From Polynucleobacter antarcticus (GTDB lineage: Bacteria; Pseudomonadota; Gammaproteobacteria; Burkholderiales; Burkholderiaceae), in assembly GCF_013307245.1 (NCBI RefSeq), contig NZ_CP028941.1, forward strand, positions 124,001-188,000: a DNA stretch of 64,000 nt. Reading direction: 5' to 3'. The position numbers and the translations under genes are program-made. The notes beneath the pieces were generated by a model. The model saw only the letters and a program-made list of their open reading frames with translations, was not told the DNA's origin and made no database searches. Positions 55,574 through 64,000 of this stretch are shown here, piece after piece (position 1 is the first letter of the stretch; every line of letters starts with the position of its first letter).

Positions 55574-55585
55574 GCAAGATATAAT
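55557..55585 (+). promoter_or_regulatory. Perfect-consensus sigma-70 promoter of rplU-rpmA(-obg)
   Basis: TTGACA (55557-55562) and TATAAT (55580-55585) both match consensus exactly and are separated by the optimal 17 nt. The predicted start near 55592 gives a leader of about 57 nt before rplU. The -35 and part of the spacer overlap the first codons of the divergent ispB gene. Confidence 0.85.
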
Positions 55586-55648
55586 AATCGGCTTAGCTCA
55601 TCCAGGGTGGATTAGCTTAAATGTAGGTATTAATTGAGGTTTCACACC

Positions 55649-55960
55649 ATGTACGCGGTCATAAAAACCGGTGGCAAACAGTATAAAGTTGCTGCAGGCG
55701 AAAAATTGAAAATAGAACAGATACCAGCGGAAATCGGCAGCGAAATCACTCTTGACCAAGTCTTAGCCGTAGGCGAAGGCGCTTCACTCAAATTGGGTGA
55801 TCCGTTGGTTAATGGTGCAGCTGTGATGGCCACTGTCGTCTCCCAGGGACGTCACGATAAAGTGACAATCTTTAAGATGCGCCGTCGCAAGCATTATCAA
55901 AAGCACCAAGGCCATCGTCAGAATTACACAGAAATTCTGATTAACACGATCAAAGCCTAA
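55649..55960 (+). CDS. rplU: 50S ribosomal protein L21
   Basis: L21 binds 23S rRNA in the large subunit. The 103-residue protein starts [20 protein letters not shown], followed by [20 protein letters not shown] near 22-41 and the basic C-terminal [20 protein letters not shown] near 77-96, all typical. The start at ATG 55649, with GAGG about 11 nt upstream, gives the normal length; a TTG at 55634 would add five residues. It is preceded by a perfect-consensus promoter and followed by rpmA 33 nt later. Confidence 0.97.
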   Translation: MYAVIKTGGKQYKVAAGEKLKIEQIPAEIGSEITLDQVLAVGEGASLKLGDPLVNGAAVMATVVSQGRHDKVTIFKMRRRKHYQKHQGHRQNYTEILINTIKA

Positions 55961-55993
55961 TTTAGGCTAACGGCTAAATAGCAGGAGAAAGAT

Positions 55994-56251
55994 ATGGCAC
56001 AGAAAAAAGGCGGCGGCTCGACACGAAATGGCCGCGACTCAGAATCGAAACGCTTAGGCGTTAAGGTATATGGCGGCGAGCATATTAATGCTGGCAGCAT
56101 CATCATTCGTCAGCGTGGTACACGGGTTCATCCGGGTGCGAACGTCGGCATTGGTAAAGACCACACTTTATTTGCTCTCATCGAAGGCAAAGTAGAGTTT
56201 GGCGTAAAGGGTGCCTTGAAGAAGGCCCAGGTTTCAGTTTTGCCTCTGTAA
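55994..56251 (+). CDS. rpmA: 50S ribosomal protein L27
   Basis: L27 reaches the peptidyl-transferase centre with its N-terminus. The 85-residue protein begins [20 protein letters not shown] and continues [20 protein letters not shown] and [20 protein letters not shown], a very conserved sequence. There is no N-terminal extension of the kind cleaved by Prp in Firmicutes. GGAG lies upstream with normal spacing. A terminator between this gene and obg limits read-through. Confidence 0.97.
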   Translation: MAQKKGGGSTRNGRDSESKRLGVKVYGGEHINAGSIIIRQRGTRVHPGANVGIGKDHTLFALIEGKVEFGVKGALKKAQVSVLPL

Positions 56252-56310
56252 TTAGACGCCTGACTGAGATCCGTTTTATTCCGATTTATCCGAATTAAAC
56301 TCTTAGGAAC

Positions 56311-56336
56311 AGGCCTCGCTAAGCGAGGCCTTTTTT
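56311..56336 (+). terminator. Rho-independent terminator between rpmA and obg
   Basis: AGGCCTCGC (56311-56319) and GCGAGGCCT (56323-56331) form a perfect 9-bp GC-rich stem with a 3-nt loop, followed by a T6 run (56331-56336). The run ends 4 nt before the obg ATG at 56341. Confidence 0.9.
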
Positions 56337-56340
56337 ATTC

Positions 56341-57429
56341 ATGAAATTTATAGATGAAGCGCGTATTGAAGTAATTGCCGGCCAAGGTGGTGCTGGAAGT
56401 GCATCAATGCGCCGTGAAAAGTTTATTGAATTTGGTGGTCCTGATGGCGGTGATGGCGGTAAAGGCGGCAGCGTTTGGGCTACTGCTGATCGCAACATCA
56501 ATACGCTCATTGACTACCGCTACGCTAAAACACACACCGCTAAAAATGGTGAGCCTGGTCGTGGTGCTGATTGCTATGGCCGCGCAGGGGATGATATCGA
56601 ATTGCGTATGCCAGTCGGCACCATCATTGCTGATTATGAAACCGGTGAGCCGATTGCTGATTTAACAACGCATGGCGAACGCCTTTGCTTGGCACAGGGC
56701 GGGGTTGGTGGCTGGGGAAATATTCACTTTAAGAGCAGTACCAATCGCGCACCCCGTCAAAAGACCAATGGCAAAGAGGGCGAGCGTCGCAAGCTCAAGT
56801 TGGAATTAAAAGTATTGGCAGACGTGGGTTTGTTGGGTATGCCGAATGCTGGAAAATCGACTTTGATTACTGCTGTGTCGAATGCCCGTCCAAAGATTGC
56901 AGACTATCCCTTCACCACTTTGCATCCGAATTTAGGGGTTGTGCGCGTTGGTAGTGAGCGTAGTTTTGTGATTGCTGATATCCCAGGTTTGATTGAAGGT
57001 GCGGCAGAGGGTGCTGGTTTAGGACATCGTTTTTTAAGACACTTGCAACGCACCGGTGTATTACTACATTTGGTGGACATTGCACCGTTTGATGAGAATG
57101 TGAATCCGGTTGCGGACGCTAAGGCCATCGTTAATGAGTTACGTAAGTACGATGAGGCCTTAGTTGAAAAGCCACGTTGGTTAGTGTTGAATAAAGTCGA
57201 CATGATTCCTGAAGAGGATCGTGCAAAAGTAGTTTCTGACTTTATCAAACAGTTTAAGTGGAAGGGTCCTGTATTTGAGATCTCTGCTTTGACAGGATTA
57301 GGTTGCGATAAGCTTTGCTACGCTCTTCAAGATTACTTGGATTCAGTTCGTCGGGATCGAGATGATGCGGATGAACGTGCTGCAGATCCCCGCTATCAAG
57401 TTGAACTTAAAGATAAAGCACCAGATTAA
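56341..57429 (+). CDS. obg: GTPase Obg (CgtA)
   Basis: Obg is an essential GTPase in 50S subunit maturation and stress signalling. The 362-residue protein has the glycine-rich Obg fold ([20 protein letters not shown] near 8-27; [20 protein letters not shown] near 32-51), then the G domain with GMPNAGKST near 166-174, [20 protein letters not shown] near 212-231 and NKVD near 284. The C-terminal OCT domain is absent or minimal, ending with a charged tail; that matches other proteobacterial forms. ATG 56341 lies just 4 nt after a terminator T run, so its ribosome-binding site must lie in that hairpin or the transcript starts very close. Confidence 0.95.
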   Translation: MKFIDEARIEVIAGQGGAGSASMRREKFIEFGGPDGGDGGKGGSVWATADRNINTLIDYRYAKTHTAKNGEPGRGADCYGRAGDDIELRMPVGTIIADYETGEPIADLTTHGERLCLAQGGVGGWGNIHFKSSTNRAPRQKTNGKEGERRKLKLELKVLADVGLLGMPNAGKSTLITAVSNARPKIADYPFTTLHPNLGVVRVGSERSFVIADIPGLIEGAAEGAGLGHRFLRHLQRTGVLLHLVDIAPFDENVNPVADAKAIVNELRKYDEALVEKPRWLVLNKVDMIPEEDRAKVVSDFIKQFKWKGPVFEISALTGLGCDKLCYALQDYLDSVRRDRDDADERAADPRYQVELKDKAPD

Positions 57430-57458
57430 AAAATACGCATTTGATACACATTGTTGAT

Positions 57459-58244
57459 ATGGATACTCAAAAAGTAAAACGCATCGTTGTTAAAGTAGGA
57501 TCTAGTCTCGTCACGAATAATGGTGAAGGATTGGATCATGCTGCTATTGCAATGTGGGCCGAGCAAATGGCTGGATTATTAAAGGCCGGCCATCAGGTGC
57601 TAATGGTGAGCTCTGGCGCGATAGCAGAGGGTATGCAACGCTTGGGCTGGACACAGCGCCCCCACGAGATCCACCAATTACAAGCAGCAGCAGCTGTAGG
57701 TCAAATGGGTTTAGTGCAAGTGTATGAAAGTAGCTTTGCACGGTTTAATTTGCGTAGTGCGCAGGTATTGTTAACGAATGCAGACCTAGCCGATACAGAG
57801 CGTAATGCGAATGCTAAAGCCACTCTAGAGACGCTCTTAAGTTTGGGCGTTGTGCCTATCATCAACGAAAACGATACCGTCGTTACAGATGAAATCAAGT
57901 TTGGTGATAACGATAACTTAGCTGCTTTAGTGGTTAATTTAATTCATGCTGACCTGCTGGTGATCTTGACTGACCAAGGGGGTTTATTTACTGCCGATCC
58001 CCGTCAGGATGCTAACGCTACTTTGATGAGTGACGCTCTTGCAGGTGATCCTGCTTTAGAAAAAATGGCAGGTGGTGCCGCAAGTCAGCTCAGTAAGGGA
58101 GGTATGTTGACTAAGGTACTGGCTGCTAAGGTGGCAGCGCAAACTGGCGCAACGACCATTATTGCTTCAGGCCATACAGTAGGAGTGTTAACTCGCTTGA
58201 TGAATGGTGAAAAAATTGGTACCCGGCTTACTTCAGGCGGATAG
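57459..58244 (+). CDS. proB: Glutamate 5-kinase without PUA domain
   Basis: ProB phosphorylates glutamate for proline synthesis and is feedback-inhibited by proline in typical forms. This copy is 261 residues and carries only the amino-acid-kinase domain: [13 protein letters not shown] near 8-20, [16 protein letters not shown] near 49-64, [20 protein letters not shown] near 136-155, [15 protein letters not shown] near 170-184 and [20 protein letters not shown] near 212-231. The C-terminal PUA domain of about 100 residues present in many Gram-negative ProB proteins is missing, though the gene ends at a clean stop. Start at ATG 57459; TTG 57441 is less likely. Confidence 0.92.
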   Translation: MDTQKVKRIVVKVGSSLVTNNGEGLDHAAIAMWAEQMAGLLKAGHQVLMVSSGAIAEGMQRLGWTQRPHEIHQLQAAAAVGQMGLVQVYESSFARFNLRSAQVLLTNADLADTERNANAKATLETLLSLGVVPIINENDTVVTDEIKFGDNDNLAALVVNLIHADLLVILTDQGGLFTADPRQDANATLMSDALAGDPALEKMAGGAASQLSKGGMLTKVLAAKVAAQTGATTIIASGHTVGVLTRLMNGEKIGTRLTSGG

Positions 58245-58251
58245 ATTTTCT

Positions 58252-58821
58252 TTAAAGAATTTGTCCAAAAGAATTACTGGGCTTAGTGCCACCAGTAAAG
58301 CCGTTTGGATTGAGAGACTTTAATATTGCCTTAATATTTTTTTCTTGAGAACTCATGTTGCAAAATGCCCCTTGTGCTAATGCTGCCTGATAGCGATTCG
58401 GCGTGTTGTCCTTAATAGGCTGCCAGCTGCTTAAGGGATTCTCAAGCCACTTTTTATTATCAAAAGTGCCATATAAGCGCCACTGAAATGAATCACAGCG
58501 AATCCCCTCATATTGGGTTTGAGTATTGCCATTTGGGCTAGTCAAGATAACGGTATAGCGGGTCACTCCATCATTCCCAATCAAGATGGAGTCGGTATCC
58601 ACTGCAAACTTGAAGATAGTTTGTTGGGATACGTAAAAGGGTTGAATTGTTGCTTTATTGGGGGGATTTAAAGGCATGGCTGTATTGCCCTCTTTAAACA
58701 CCATGGGTGCAAAAGGATCTAGCCCGCTTTCTAGAGGATCGCCTGCACAGCCAGCTATGGCTAAGCTAGTTGCTATAGCAATTATGGGAAATTGAATGCG
58801 TTGAATCACGTTTTTTGTCAT
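58252..58821 (-). CDS. CNP1-like family lipoprotein
   Basis: The 189-residue protein has a lipoprotein signal peptide ([15 protein letters not shown] near 11-25, lipobox AIAGC) and the CNP1-like domain, including [20 protein letters not shown] near 70-89, [20 protein letters not shown] near 104-123 and a C-terminal [11 protein letters not shown]. The [11 protein letters not shown] segment is characteristic. The domain was first described in a neisserial protein; its role is unknown. Its start overlaps rppH by 4 nt, so they form a pair, and its stop lies 8 nt from proB on the other strand. Confidence 0.8.
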   Translation of the reverse strand: MTKNVIQRIQFPIIAIATSLAIAGCAGDPLESGLDPFAPMVFKEGNTAMPLNPPNKATIQPFYVSQQTIFKFAVDTDSILIGNDGVTRYTVILTSPNGNTQTQYEGIRCDSFQWRLYGTFDNKKWLENPLSSWQPIKDNTPNRYQAALAQGAFCNMSSQEKNIKAILKSLNPNGFTGGTKPSNSFGQIL

Positions 58822-59414
58822 GGCTTATCTGTTGGTTTTGCTGCATGAGGTGGATCTTCACTGTTGGGGTAAAGAGATTGAATCAGGTCAAGGGGTGATC
58901 CCCATACGAGTTGTTGCATGCGAATACCTTGGGATAGGTAGCGTGCTAGTTCAGATAGGGCGAGTTGGTATACCTCGCGCTTAAAGTCAATCACTGAGTC
59001 CAATTGAATCCAAAAGGGGATCCAGCGCCAATCATCAAACTCTGGATGCTCGGTAGCATCTAGTTGAATATCGCCATCTGAACCGACAAGGCGCAATAAA
59101 AACCAAATTTGTTTTTGACCACGATAGCTCGCCCGGTGATTTTTAGCGCTATGTTGACGACGCAAAAACTCTTCCGGAACGTCATAACGAAGCCAGTCTT
59201 TAGTTCGCCCAATAATTTGGACATGTTCTGACAGCAAGCCCACTTCCTCGTGCAATTCGCGGTACATGGCCTGCTCCGGGCTTTCACCATGTTGAATCCC
59301 ACCCTGCGGGAACTGCCACGAATGCTGCCCAACGCGTTTTCCCCAGAAAACCTCGTTACGGCTATTCAGGAGGACTATGCCGACATTGGGGCGATACCCT
59401 TCACGGTCAAGCAT
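58818..59414 (-). CDS. rppH: RNA pyrophosphohydrolase RppH
   Basis: RppH removes pyrophosphate from 5' ends of mRNAs and opens them to RNase E decay. The 198-residue Nudix protein begins [20 protein letters not shown] with the characteristic [10 protein letters not shown] start, then [11 protein letters not shown] near 29 and the Nudix box [20 protein letters not shown] near 38-57, and the RppH-specific [17 protein letters not shown] near 92. The C-terminal part past about residue 160 varies. It is divergent from proS across 48 nt and overlaps the CNP1-like gene. Confidence 0.95.
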   Translation of the reverse strand: MLDREGYRPNVGIVLLNSRNEVFWGKRVGQHSWQFPQGGIQHGESPEQAMYRELHEEVGLLSEHVQIIGRTKDWLRYDVPEEFLRRQHSAKNHRASYRGQKQIWFLLRLVGSDGDIQLDATEHPEFDDWRWIPFWIQLDSVIDFKREVYQLALSELARYLSQGIRMQQLVWGSPLDLIQSLYPNSEDPPHAAKPTDKP

Positions 59415-59462
59415 GATCGCGCCTCAAATCCTTTAAAATCAATGATTTGATTATATCCATAC

Positions 59463-61205
59463 ATGAAAGCCTCACAATCATTTCTCGCCACGCTAAAAGA
59501 AGCCCCCTCTGATGCTGAGGTGGTTTCGCACAAACTCATGGTGCGCGCCGGTTTAATTCGTAAGCTAAGTGCCGGTATTTATAACTACTTACCCCTCGGA
59601 TTGAAGGTGATCCGTAAGGTTGAAAACATCATTCGCGAGGAGATGAATCGCGCTGGTGCGATCGAGTTGTTGATGCCGATGATTCAGCCTGCGGAGTTAT
59701 GGCAAGAGACCGGTCGTTGGGAGAAGATGGGACCCGAGTTACTGCGCATTAAAGACCGTCATGACCGCGACTTTTTAATTCAGCCAACCTCAGAAGAGGT
59801 GATAACTGATTTAGCGCGCAATGAGATCAAAAGCTACAAACAATTACCAATTAATTTTTATCAAATTCAAACAAAGTTTCGGGATGAACGTCGCCCTCGC
59901 TTTGGCATCATGCGTGGTCGTGAGTTCAGTATGAAAGACGCTTACTCATTTGATCGTGATGTCGAGGGTCTAAAGAAATCCTATCAAGTGATGTTTGATG
60001 CCTATACCCGCATCTTTCAACGTATGGGTTTGAAGTTCCGTGCGGTCACCGCAGATAATGGCGCGATTGGGGGTTCAGGCAGCCAAGAGTTTCATGTGAT
60101 TGCCGATACTGGTGAGGATGCCATCGTCTATTGCCCAAACTCTGATTACGCTGCAAACCTTGAGGCTGCAGAATCACTCTCTTTAATTTTAGAGCGGGAT
60201 AAACCTTCTCAGGCAATGACAAAGGTGGCCACACCCGATCAAACACATTGCGTTGACGTAGCCAAGTTTTTAAATGTACCCCTTGAGAAGACAGTGAAAT
60301 CATTACTGTTTGCAGCAGATCAAGAAAAAAGCGCTGCTAAATTATTCATGGTGTTGTTACGTGGTGATCATGAGCTCAATGAAGTCAAAGCCAGCAAGAT
60401 TCCTGGGATGGCAGAGTCGCGCTTTGCAAGTGAAGCTGAGATCAAGCAGGCATGTAATACATTGGCGGGCTACTTAGGTCCAGTAGGCGTTCAGGCAGAG
60501 GTGACCATCGTTGCCGATCGCACAGTCGCCAATATGTCCGATTTTGTCTGTGGTGCTAATGAAGCTGGGCATCACTTGACCGGTGTGAACTTCGGTCGTG
60601 ATCTGCCCGAGCCCTTAGTGATGGATTTACGTAATGCCGTTGCAGGTGATCCTTCCCCCGACGGAAAAGGCGTGGTAGATATTTGCCGTGGTATCGAAGT
60701 GGGTCATGTGTTTCAGTTAGGTACGCGCTATTCCGAGGCGATGGCGTGTACTTATTTGGATCAACAGGGTAAGTCGCAACCCATGGTGATGGGTTGTTAC
60801 GGCATTGGTGTGACGCGTTTATTGGGCGCAGCCATTGAGCAAGGCTATGACGATCGCGGCATCATTTGGCCAATCTCTATGGCGCCGTTCGAGGTAGTCA
60901 TTTGTCCTATGGGTTATGACAAATCAGAAGCAGTGAAACTCGCTGCTGATCAACTGCATCATGAGTTACTAGCCGCTGGAATGGATGTAGTTCTGGATGA
61001 TCGTGGTGAAAGACCGGGCGCGATGTTTGCGGATTGGGAATTGATTGGAGTGCCCTTCCGAGTGGTGGTTGGGGATCGCGGTCTAGCAGATGCTCAAGTG
61101 GAATTCAAAGGGCGTACGGATGCGGAATCACAAAATATCCCGCTTGTAGAGATTAAAGAAAAAGTGATTGCTGCAGTGAAGGCTGCAAAGCAGTTAGTTT
61201 TATAA
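59463..61205 (+). CDS. proS: Prolyl-tRNA synthetase
   Basis: ProS charges tRNA-Pro. The 580-residue bacterial-type enzyme shows class II motif 1 ([20 protein letters not shown] near 23-42), motif 2 ([20 protein letters not shown] near 137-156), an internal YbaK-like editing domain of about 160 residues (roughly 230-390) and motif 3 ([20 protein letters not shown] near 445-464), then the anticodon-binding domain with the class signature [19 protein letters not shown] near 517-535. All parts are present. It is divergent from rppH and converges on ffh with a 15-nt gap. Confidence 0.97.
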   Translation: MKASQSFLATLKEAPSDAEVVSHKLMVRAGLIRKLSAGIYNYLPLGLKVIRKVENIIREEMNRAGAIELLMPMIQPAELWQETGRWEKMGPELLRIKDRHDRDFLIQPTSEEVITDLARNEIKSYKQLPINFYQIQTKFRDERRPRFGIMRGREFSMKDAYSFDRDVEGLKKSYQVMFDAYTRIFQRMGLKFRAVTADNGAIGGSGSQEFHVIADTGEDAIVYCPNSDYAANLEAAESLSLILERDKPSQAMTKVATPDQTHCVDVAKFLNVPLEKTVKSLLFAADQEKSAAKLFMVLLRGDHELNEVKASKIPGMAESRFASEAEIKQACNTLAGYLGPVGVQAEVTIVADRTVANMSDFVCGANEAGHHLTGVNFGRDLPEPLVMDLRNAVAGDPSPDGKGVVDICRGIEVGHVFQLGTRYSEAMACTYLDQQGKSQPMVMGCYGIGVTRLLGAAIEQGYDDRGIIWPISMAPFEVVICPMGYDKSEAVKLAADQLHHELLAAGMDVVLDDRGERPGAMFADWELIGVPFRVVVGDRGLADAQVEFKGRTDAESQNIPLVEIKEKVIAAVKAAKQLVL

Positions 61206-61220
61206 GGAACTAAAAACTTT

Positions 61221-62603
61221 TTATTTCTTGAATAAGCCGCCAAGTCCTTTGGCGGCTCCTTTCGCAGCCATCGTTGCCATGGTACGCGCCATCTTGCCGC
61301 CTTTGAATTGCTTCATCATCGTTTGCATTTGATCAAACTGCGCTAATAGACGATTAACCTCTTGAACTTGAACACCCGCACCTGCAGCGATGCGACGTTT
61401 TCGGCTGGCTTTTAATAGCTCAGGTTTGCTCCGCTCTCTGGGCGTCATGCTATCGATAATGCCCCGCATACGCTGCGTTTGCTTATCTGCAACACTGAGA
61501 TTCGCTTTAGATGCCGCTTGCGCCATATGACTAGGCAGCTTATCCAGCATACTGGCCATACCCCCCATTTGCTGCATTTGAGTAAGTTGATCCCGGAAGT
61601 CGCCGAGATCAAATCCACCTTTAGAAATCTTACCCGCTAATTTTTCTGCTTTGGCAATGTCTACGTTTTGCTGTGCTTGTTCTACTAGCGCAAGAATGTC
61701 ACCCATTCCCAAAATGCGGTTCGCCATGCGCTCCGCATCGAAGGCCTCCAGCCCATCCATTTTTTCGGCGACACCGATAAATTTAAGTGGCACACCAGTT
61801 ATCTGACGCACCGATAGGGCAGCACCGCCACGGGAATCACCATCAAGCTTAGTCAGAATGACGCCTGTCAGGGGCAGCGTCTCATGGAATGCTTTAGCTG
61901 TATTAACAGCATCTTGACCCAACATCGCATCCACTACAAATAGGGTCTCAATCGGCTTTAAGCTGGCATGCAAGGTTTTGATTTCTTGCATCAAAGCCTC
62001 ATCGATACCTAAGCGTCCCGCTGTATCGACCAATAAGACATCAAAGTAGTGGCGGCGCGCCCAATCTAACGCTGCGATTGCAATGTCATTGGGCTTTTGA
62101 TCAATACTGCTTGGGAAAAATTCAGCGCCTACTTGTTTACTGACAGTTTCTAATTGCTCAATCGCTGCAGGACGATAGACGTCACAAGAAACCGTGAGTA
62201 CTTTCTTTTTCTTTTTCTCTTGTAAAAACTTGGCTAGTTTTCCAACGGAAGTGGTTTTACCTGCTCCTTGTAGTCCAGCCATCAGTATTACGGCGGGAGG
62301 CTGGGTCGCTAAGCTCAGTTCACTACTTTGGGAGGCATCTCCTCGCATCACCTGGGTCAGCTCGCGCTGAACTACGCCTACTAATGCTTGGCCTGGACTG
62401 AGGCTTCCAACCACTTCTTCACCAAGGGCTTTGAACTTAATCTGTTCAAGCAGGGATTTGACTACCGGCAGTGCTACGTCAGCCTCCAGTAGGGCTAGAC
62501 GGATCTCCCGAAGCATTTCTGCCGTATTACTTTCGGTAAGGCGAGCCTGGCCCCGCATTGTTTTAACAACACGAGATAGGCGGTCGGTGAGATTCTCTAG
62601 CAT
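61221..62603 (-). CDS. ffh: Signal recognition particle protein Ffh
   Basis: Ffh binds signal sequences and 4.5S RNA and targets nascent proteins to FtsY. The 460-residue protein has the N domain, the GTPase domain with GLQGAGKTTSVGKLAKFLQE near 109-128, the insertion box, DTAGRLGIDEALMQE near 190-204 and TKLDGDSRGGAALSVRQITG near 249-268, and a methionine-rich M domain (LTQMQQMGGMASMLDKLPSH near 338-357; MRGIIDSMTPRERSKPELL near 379) with a basic C-terminus. The ffs RNA gene is not in the window. It is divergent from the CcsA-like gene across 20 nt. Confidence 0.97.
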   Translation of the reverse strand: MLENLTDRLSRVVKTMRGQARLTESNTAEMLREIRLALLEADVALPVVKSLLEQIKFKALGEEVVGSLSPGQALVGVVQRELTQVMRGDASQSSELSLATQPPAVILMAGLQGAGKTTSVGKLAKFLQEKKKKKVLTVSCDVYRPAAIEQLETVSKQVGAEFFPSSIDQKPNDIAIAALDWARRHYFDVLLVDTAGRLGIDEALMQEIKTLHASLKPIETLFVVDAMLGQDAVNTAKAFHETLPLTGVILTKLDGDSRGGAALSVRQITGVPLKFIGVAEKMDGLEAFDAERMANRILGMGDILALVEQAQQNVDIAKAEKLAGKISKGGFDLGDFRDQLTQMQQMGGMASMLDKLPSHMAQAASKANLSVADKQTQRMRGIIDSMTPRERSKPELLKASRKRRIAAGAGVQVQEVNRLLAQFDQMQTMMKQFKGGKMARTMATMAAKGAAKGLGGLFKK

Positions 62604-62623
62604 TTATCGATTAGACTTTCCAG

Positions 62624-63472
62624 ATGGATATTTTAGGTTACTCAGGGTATGGATGGCTTCCACCCGCTCTTTATTTACTTCTTTTGATCTTTTTAAGCTC
62701 AAGGTCAAAGGATAAAGTAGAGTCTTCCGCTATGACTGGCTTGATTCGTGCGGCTATTTTTCTTATTTTGGTGATTCATGGGCTGCAGTTACATAACTCA
62801 GTCTTTACGCCACAGGGATTTGTGTTTGGCTTTGCCCAGAATCTTTCTCTCATTGCTTGGGTAGGGCTAGCTTTTTATTGGTTCCAGTCTGGCTTCTTAC
62901 CGATTGCTAGCTTGCGTTGGTTGGTGTTGGTATTTGCCTTTGTTTGCTCCATCTTTCCCGCTGTATTTTCGGGCACGCTTATTTCGCCTATTGCAGTCTC
63001 AGATCCCTGGTTTAAGGGGCACTTTATCGTCGCCACTATTTCGGTGGGTTTGCTGAGCTTGGCAGCCATGCATGCGATCTTGATGAGCGTTCAAGATCGC
63101 GCTTTACATCGTCAACTAGAGATTGCTCCAAATGGACGACTGGCTCATTGGCTAGAGGATCTCCCGCCTCTATTGACCATGGAAAGCCTGCTCTTTAATT
63201 TACTTTACGTTGGTTTTGCCCTGTTGAGTTTGACGGTATTTTCGGGTTTATTGTTCTCCCAAGCCCTATTCGGTAGGCCTCTGGTTTTTGACCACAAGAC
63301 CATCTTTGCCCTGATTTCTTGGTTTTTGTTTGCCGGCTTACTCATTGCGCGTTGGCGCGTTGGCTTGCGTGGGCGCGTTGCTTTGCGTTGGGTCTTGAGT
63401 GCTTACATTGCCTTACTGTTGGCTTATGTAGGAAGCCGTTTTGTGTTGGAAGTGATTCTTCAGAGAGCATGA
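62624..63472 (+). CDS. Cytochrome c biogenesis CcsA/YpjD-like inner-membrane protein
   Basis: The 282-residue protein has about eight hydrophobic spans, starting with ALYLLLLIFLS near 16-26, and the cytochrome c assembly domain. The segment DPWFKGHFIVATISVGLLSL near 126-145 and a later VFDHKTIFALISWFLFAGLL near 223-242 place histidines in the positions used for haem binding by this family. It lies next to ffh, as in many proteobacteria where this YpjD/CcsA-like gene is called CcsA family of uncertain role. No CcsB partner is near. It ends 7 nt before the PP0621-like gene. Confidence 0.85.
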   Translation: MDILGYSGYGWLPPALYLLLLIFLSSRSKDKVESSAMTGLIRAAIFLILVIHGLQLHNSVFTPQGFVFGFAQNLSLIAWVGLAFYWFQSGFLPIASLRWLVLVFAFVCSIFPAVFSGTLISPIAVSDPWFKGHFIVATISVGLLSLAAMHAILMSVQDRALHRQLEIAPNGRLAHWLEDLPPLLTMESLLFNLLYVGFALLSLTVFSGLLFSQALFGRPLVFDHKTIFALISWFLFAGLLIARWRVGLRGRVALRWVLSAYIALLLAYVGSRFVLEVILQRA

Positions 63473-63479
63473 TATTTTG

Positions 63480-63761
63480 ATGAAGTGGTTTCTCTTATTT
63501 GGTGGTATCGCCCTGGCATATTTTTGGTTTAAGGGTAAAAAAAAGGCGGCAGTAGCAGCCACGCAGGCCTCTAAATCTCAGAGCTTGCGGCCTAAAGTCT
63601 CCAATCCAGAAGTGATGGTGCGGTGCCAGTGTTGCGCCGTACATTTGCCTCAATCAGAGGCTATTGCTAAAGACGATCGCTTTTATTGCTCTAGAAAAAC
63701 ATACCCATACTTTGGATGCAACGGGTTGGCTTGGGTCTGCAACTTGGCGTATTTCACCTAA
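63480..63761 (+). CDS. PP0621-family zinc-ribbon protein, frame runs into ampD
   Basis: The 93-residue product has an N-terminal membrane segment (FLLFGGIALAYFWF, residues 4-17), a lysine and alanine rich linker, and a zinc-binding CQCCAVHLPQSEA near 50-62 with FYCS near 69. Family members usually end YCSEEH or similar with a short tail. Here the frame after FYCS continues with an unrelated RKTYPYFGCNG tail to a stop at 63761, inside ampD. Reading one base further on after FYCS gives EKHTHTLDATGW, which both restores the EKH pattern and joins ampD. So a single-base indel is likely. Start at ATG 63480 rather than TTG 63477. Confidence 0.65.
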   Translation: MKWFLLFGGIALAYFWFKGKKKAAVAATQASKSQSLRPKVSNPEVMVRCQCCAVHLPQSEAIAKDDRFYCSRKTYPYFGCNGLAWVCNLAYFT

Positions 63762-64000
63762 TCAAGATAATCGACCTGAGGGAGTAACACCCGATTTGCT
63801 GGTGTTGCACCATATTAGCCTTCCGCCTAGTGGCTTTACTGAAAGAAGTAGCACAGCATTCATCGTTGATTTCTTTCAAAATAAACTCAACATATCAAAG
63901 CATCCTTATTTCAGGGAAATAGCCGATCAAGCCGTATCAAGTCATTTCCTCATTTCTCGTAATGGTGAGGTCTTTCAGTTTGTCTCTACCCAAAAGAAAG
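63712..64000 (+). CDS. ampD: 1,6-anhydro-N-acetylmuramyl-L-alanine amidase AmpD, partial
   Basis: AmpD is a cytoplasmic zinc amidase that removes the stem peptide from anhydro-muropeptides in wall recycling, and its loss de-represses AmpC in many species. The partial frame runs off the right edge and reads DATGWLGSATWRISPNQDNR, then TPDLLVLHHISLPPSGF with the zinc-binding histidine, HPYFREIADQAVSSHFLISR and GEVFQFVSTQKK. This is a clear AmpD N-terminus. No ATG precedes it in frame; TTG 63712 is the nearest plausible start, without a Shine-Dalgarno. Alternatively the frame continues upstream into the PP0621-like gene via a frameshift. Confidence 0.85.
   Translation, partial: MDATGWLGSATWRISPNQDNRPEGVTPDLLVLHHISLPPSGFTERSSTAFIVDFFQNKLNISKHPYFREIADQAVSSHFLISRNGEVFQFVSTQKK

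Noticed and set aside
61240..61260. Hairpin at the ffh 3' end as a terminator
   Set aside because: The stem encodes AKGLGG residues near the Ffh C-terminus and no T tract follows on the transcribed strand.
1..64000. Mobile elements, CRISPR arrays, tRNA or rRNA genes
   Set aside because: No transposase-like frames, direct-repeat spacer patterns, or tRNA-like sequences were recognised; gene order is syntenic core chromosome.

Overview
The window looks like a chromosomal segment of a Polynucleobacter-type betaproteobacterium (Burkholderiales). The basis is gene order: the murein and division (dcw) cluster running into a peroxiredoxin gene, lpxC, a DUF721 gene, secA, argJ, zapD, coaE and pilD/C/B, and later ispB, rplU, rpmA, obg, proB, rppH, proS and ffh. 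The DNA is of moderate GC by eye, genes are tightly packed, and many share start and stop codons. I saw no insertion sequence, prophage, CRISPR array, tRNA or rRNA. Almost everything is core housekeeping, and I found no convincing undescribed multi-gene system.

Regions. 1-2148 (minus): start of an M61-type peptidase, dsbC and a UbiH-family hydroxylase. 2189-4394: ychF, a small winged-helix regulator that appears frameshifted, and a MASE1-like membrane protein. 4391-9040 (minus): trpC, trpD, trpG, trpE and rpe. 9090-12776: apaG, a possible 37-residue membrane protein, mltA, an enoyl-CoA hydratase and an M20 amidohydrolase. 12817-17241: divergent biotin genes bioA-bioF-bioD and bioB, then coq7. 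18159-35644: one uninterrupted dcw run, mraZ, rsmH, ftsL, ftsI, murE, murF, mraY, murD, ftsW, murG, murC, ddl, ftsQ, ftsA, ftsZ, preceded by a recognisable MraZ operator. 35757-43112: peroxiredoxin, lpxC, dciA, secA, argJ, a DUF815 ATPase and a Nudix hydrolase. 43109-48431 (minus): zapD, coaE, a reduced pilD-pilC-pilB set and a CBS-domain CorC-like protein. 48540-54572: a more accessory stretch with a methylguanine methyltransferase, a squalene/phytoene synthase, a sodium:solute symporter, a ketopantoate-reductase-like protein, a fumarylacetoacetase-like hydrolase and a GrdB/PrdB-like reductase. 54569-64000: ispB, rplU-rpmA-obg, proB, a CNP1-like lipoprotein, rppH, proS, ffh, a CcsA/YpjD-like protein, a PP0621-like protein and the start of ampD.

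How the genes work together. The dcw run makes lipid II from UDP-MurNAc and assembles the divisome. mltA and ampD turn over and recycle the same wall, lpxC commits the parallel lipid A pathway, and zapD bundles FtsZ. ubiH, coq7 and ispB all serve ubiquinone. trpEGDC and bioADFB are amino acid and cofactor pathways. secA and ffh are the two targeting branches for protein export.

Points for a second look: two probable frameshifts (3361-3709 and the PP0621/ampD junction near 63693), the small antisense ORF whose start codon shares CATG with mltA, a 13-bp inverted repeat flanking the lpxC start, a terminator lying directly on the obg start codon, and the shortened pilus assembly proteins. All functional calls rest on reading the sequence; no searches were run.
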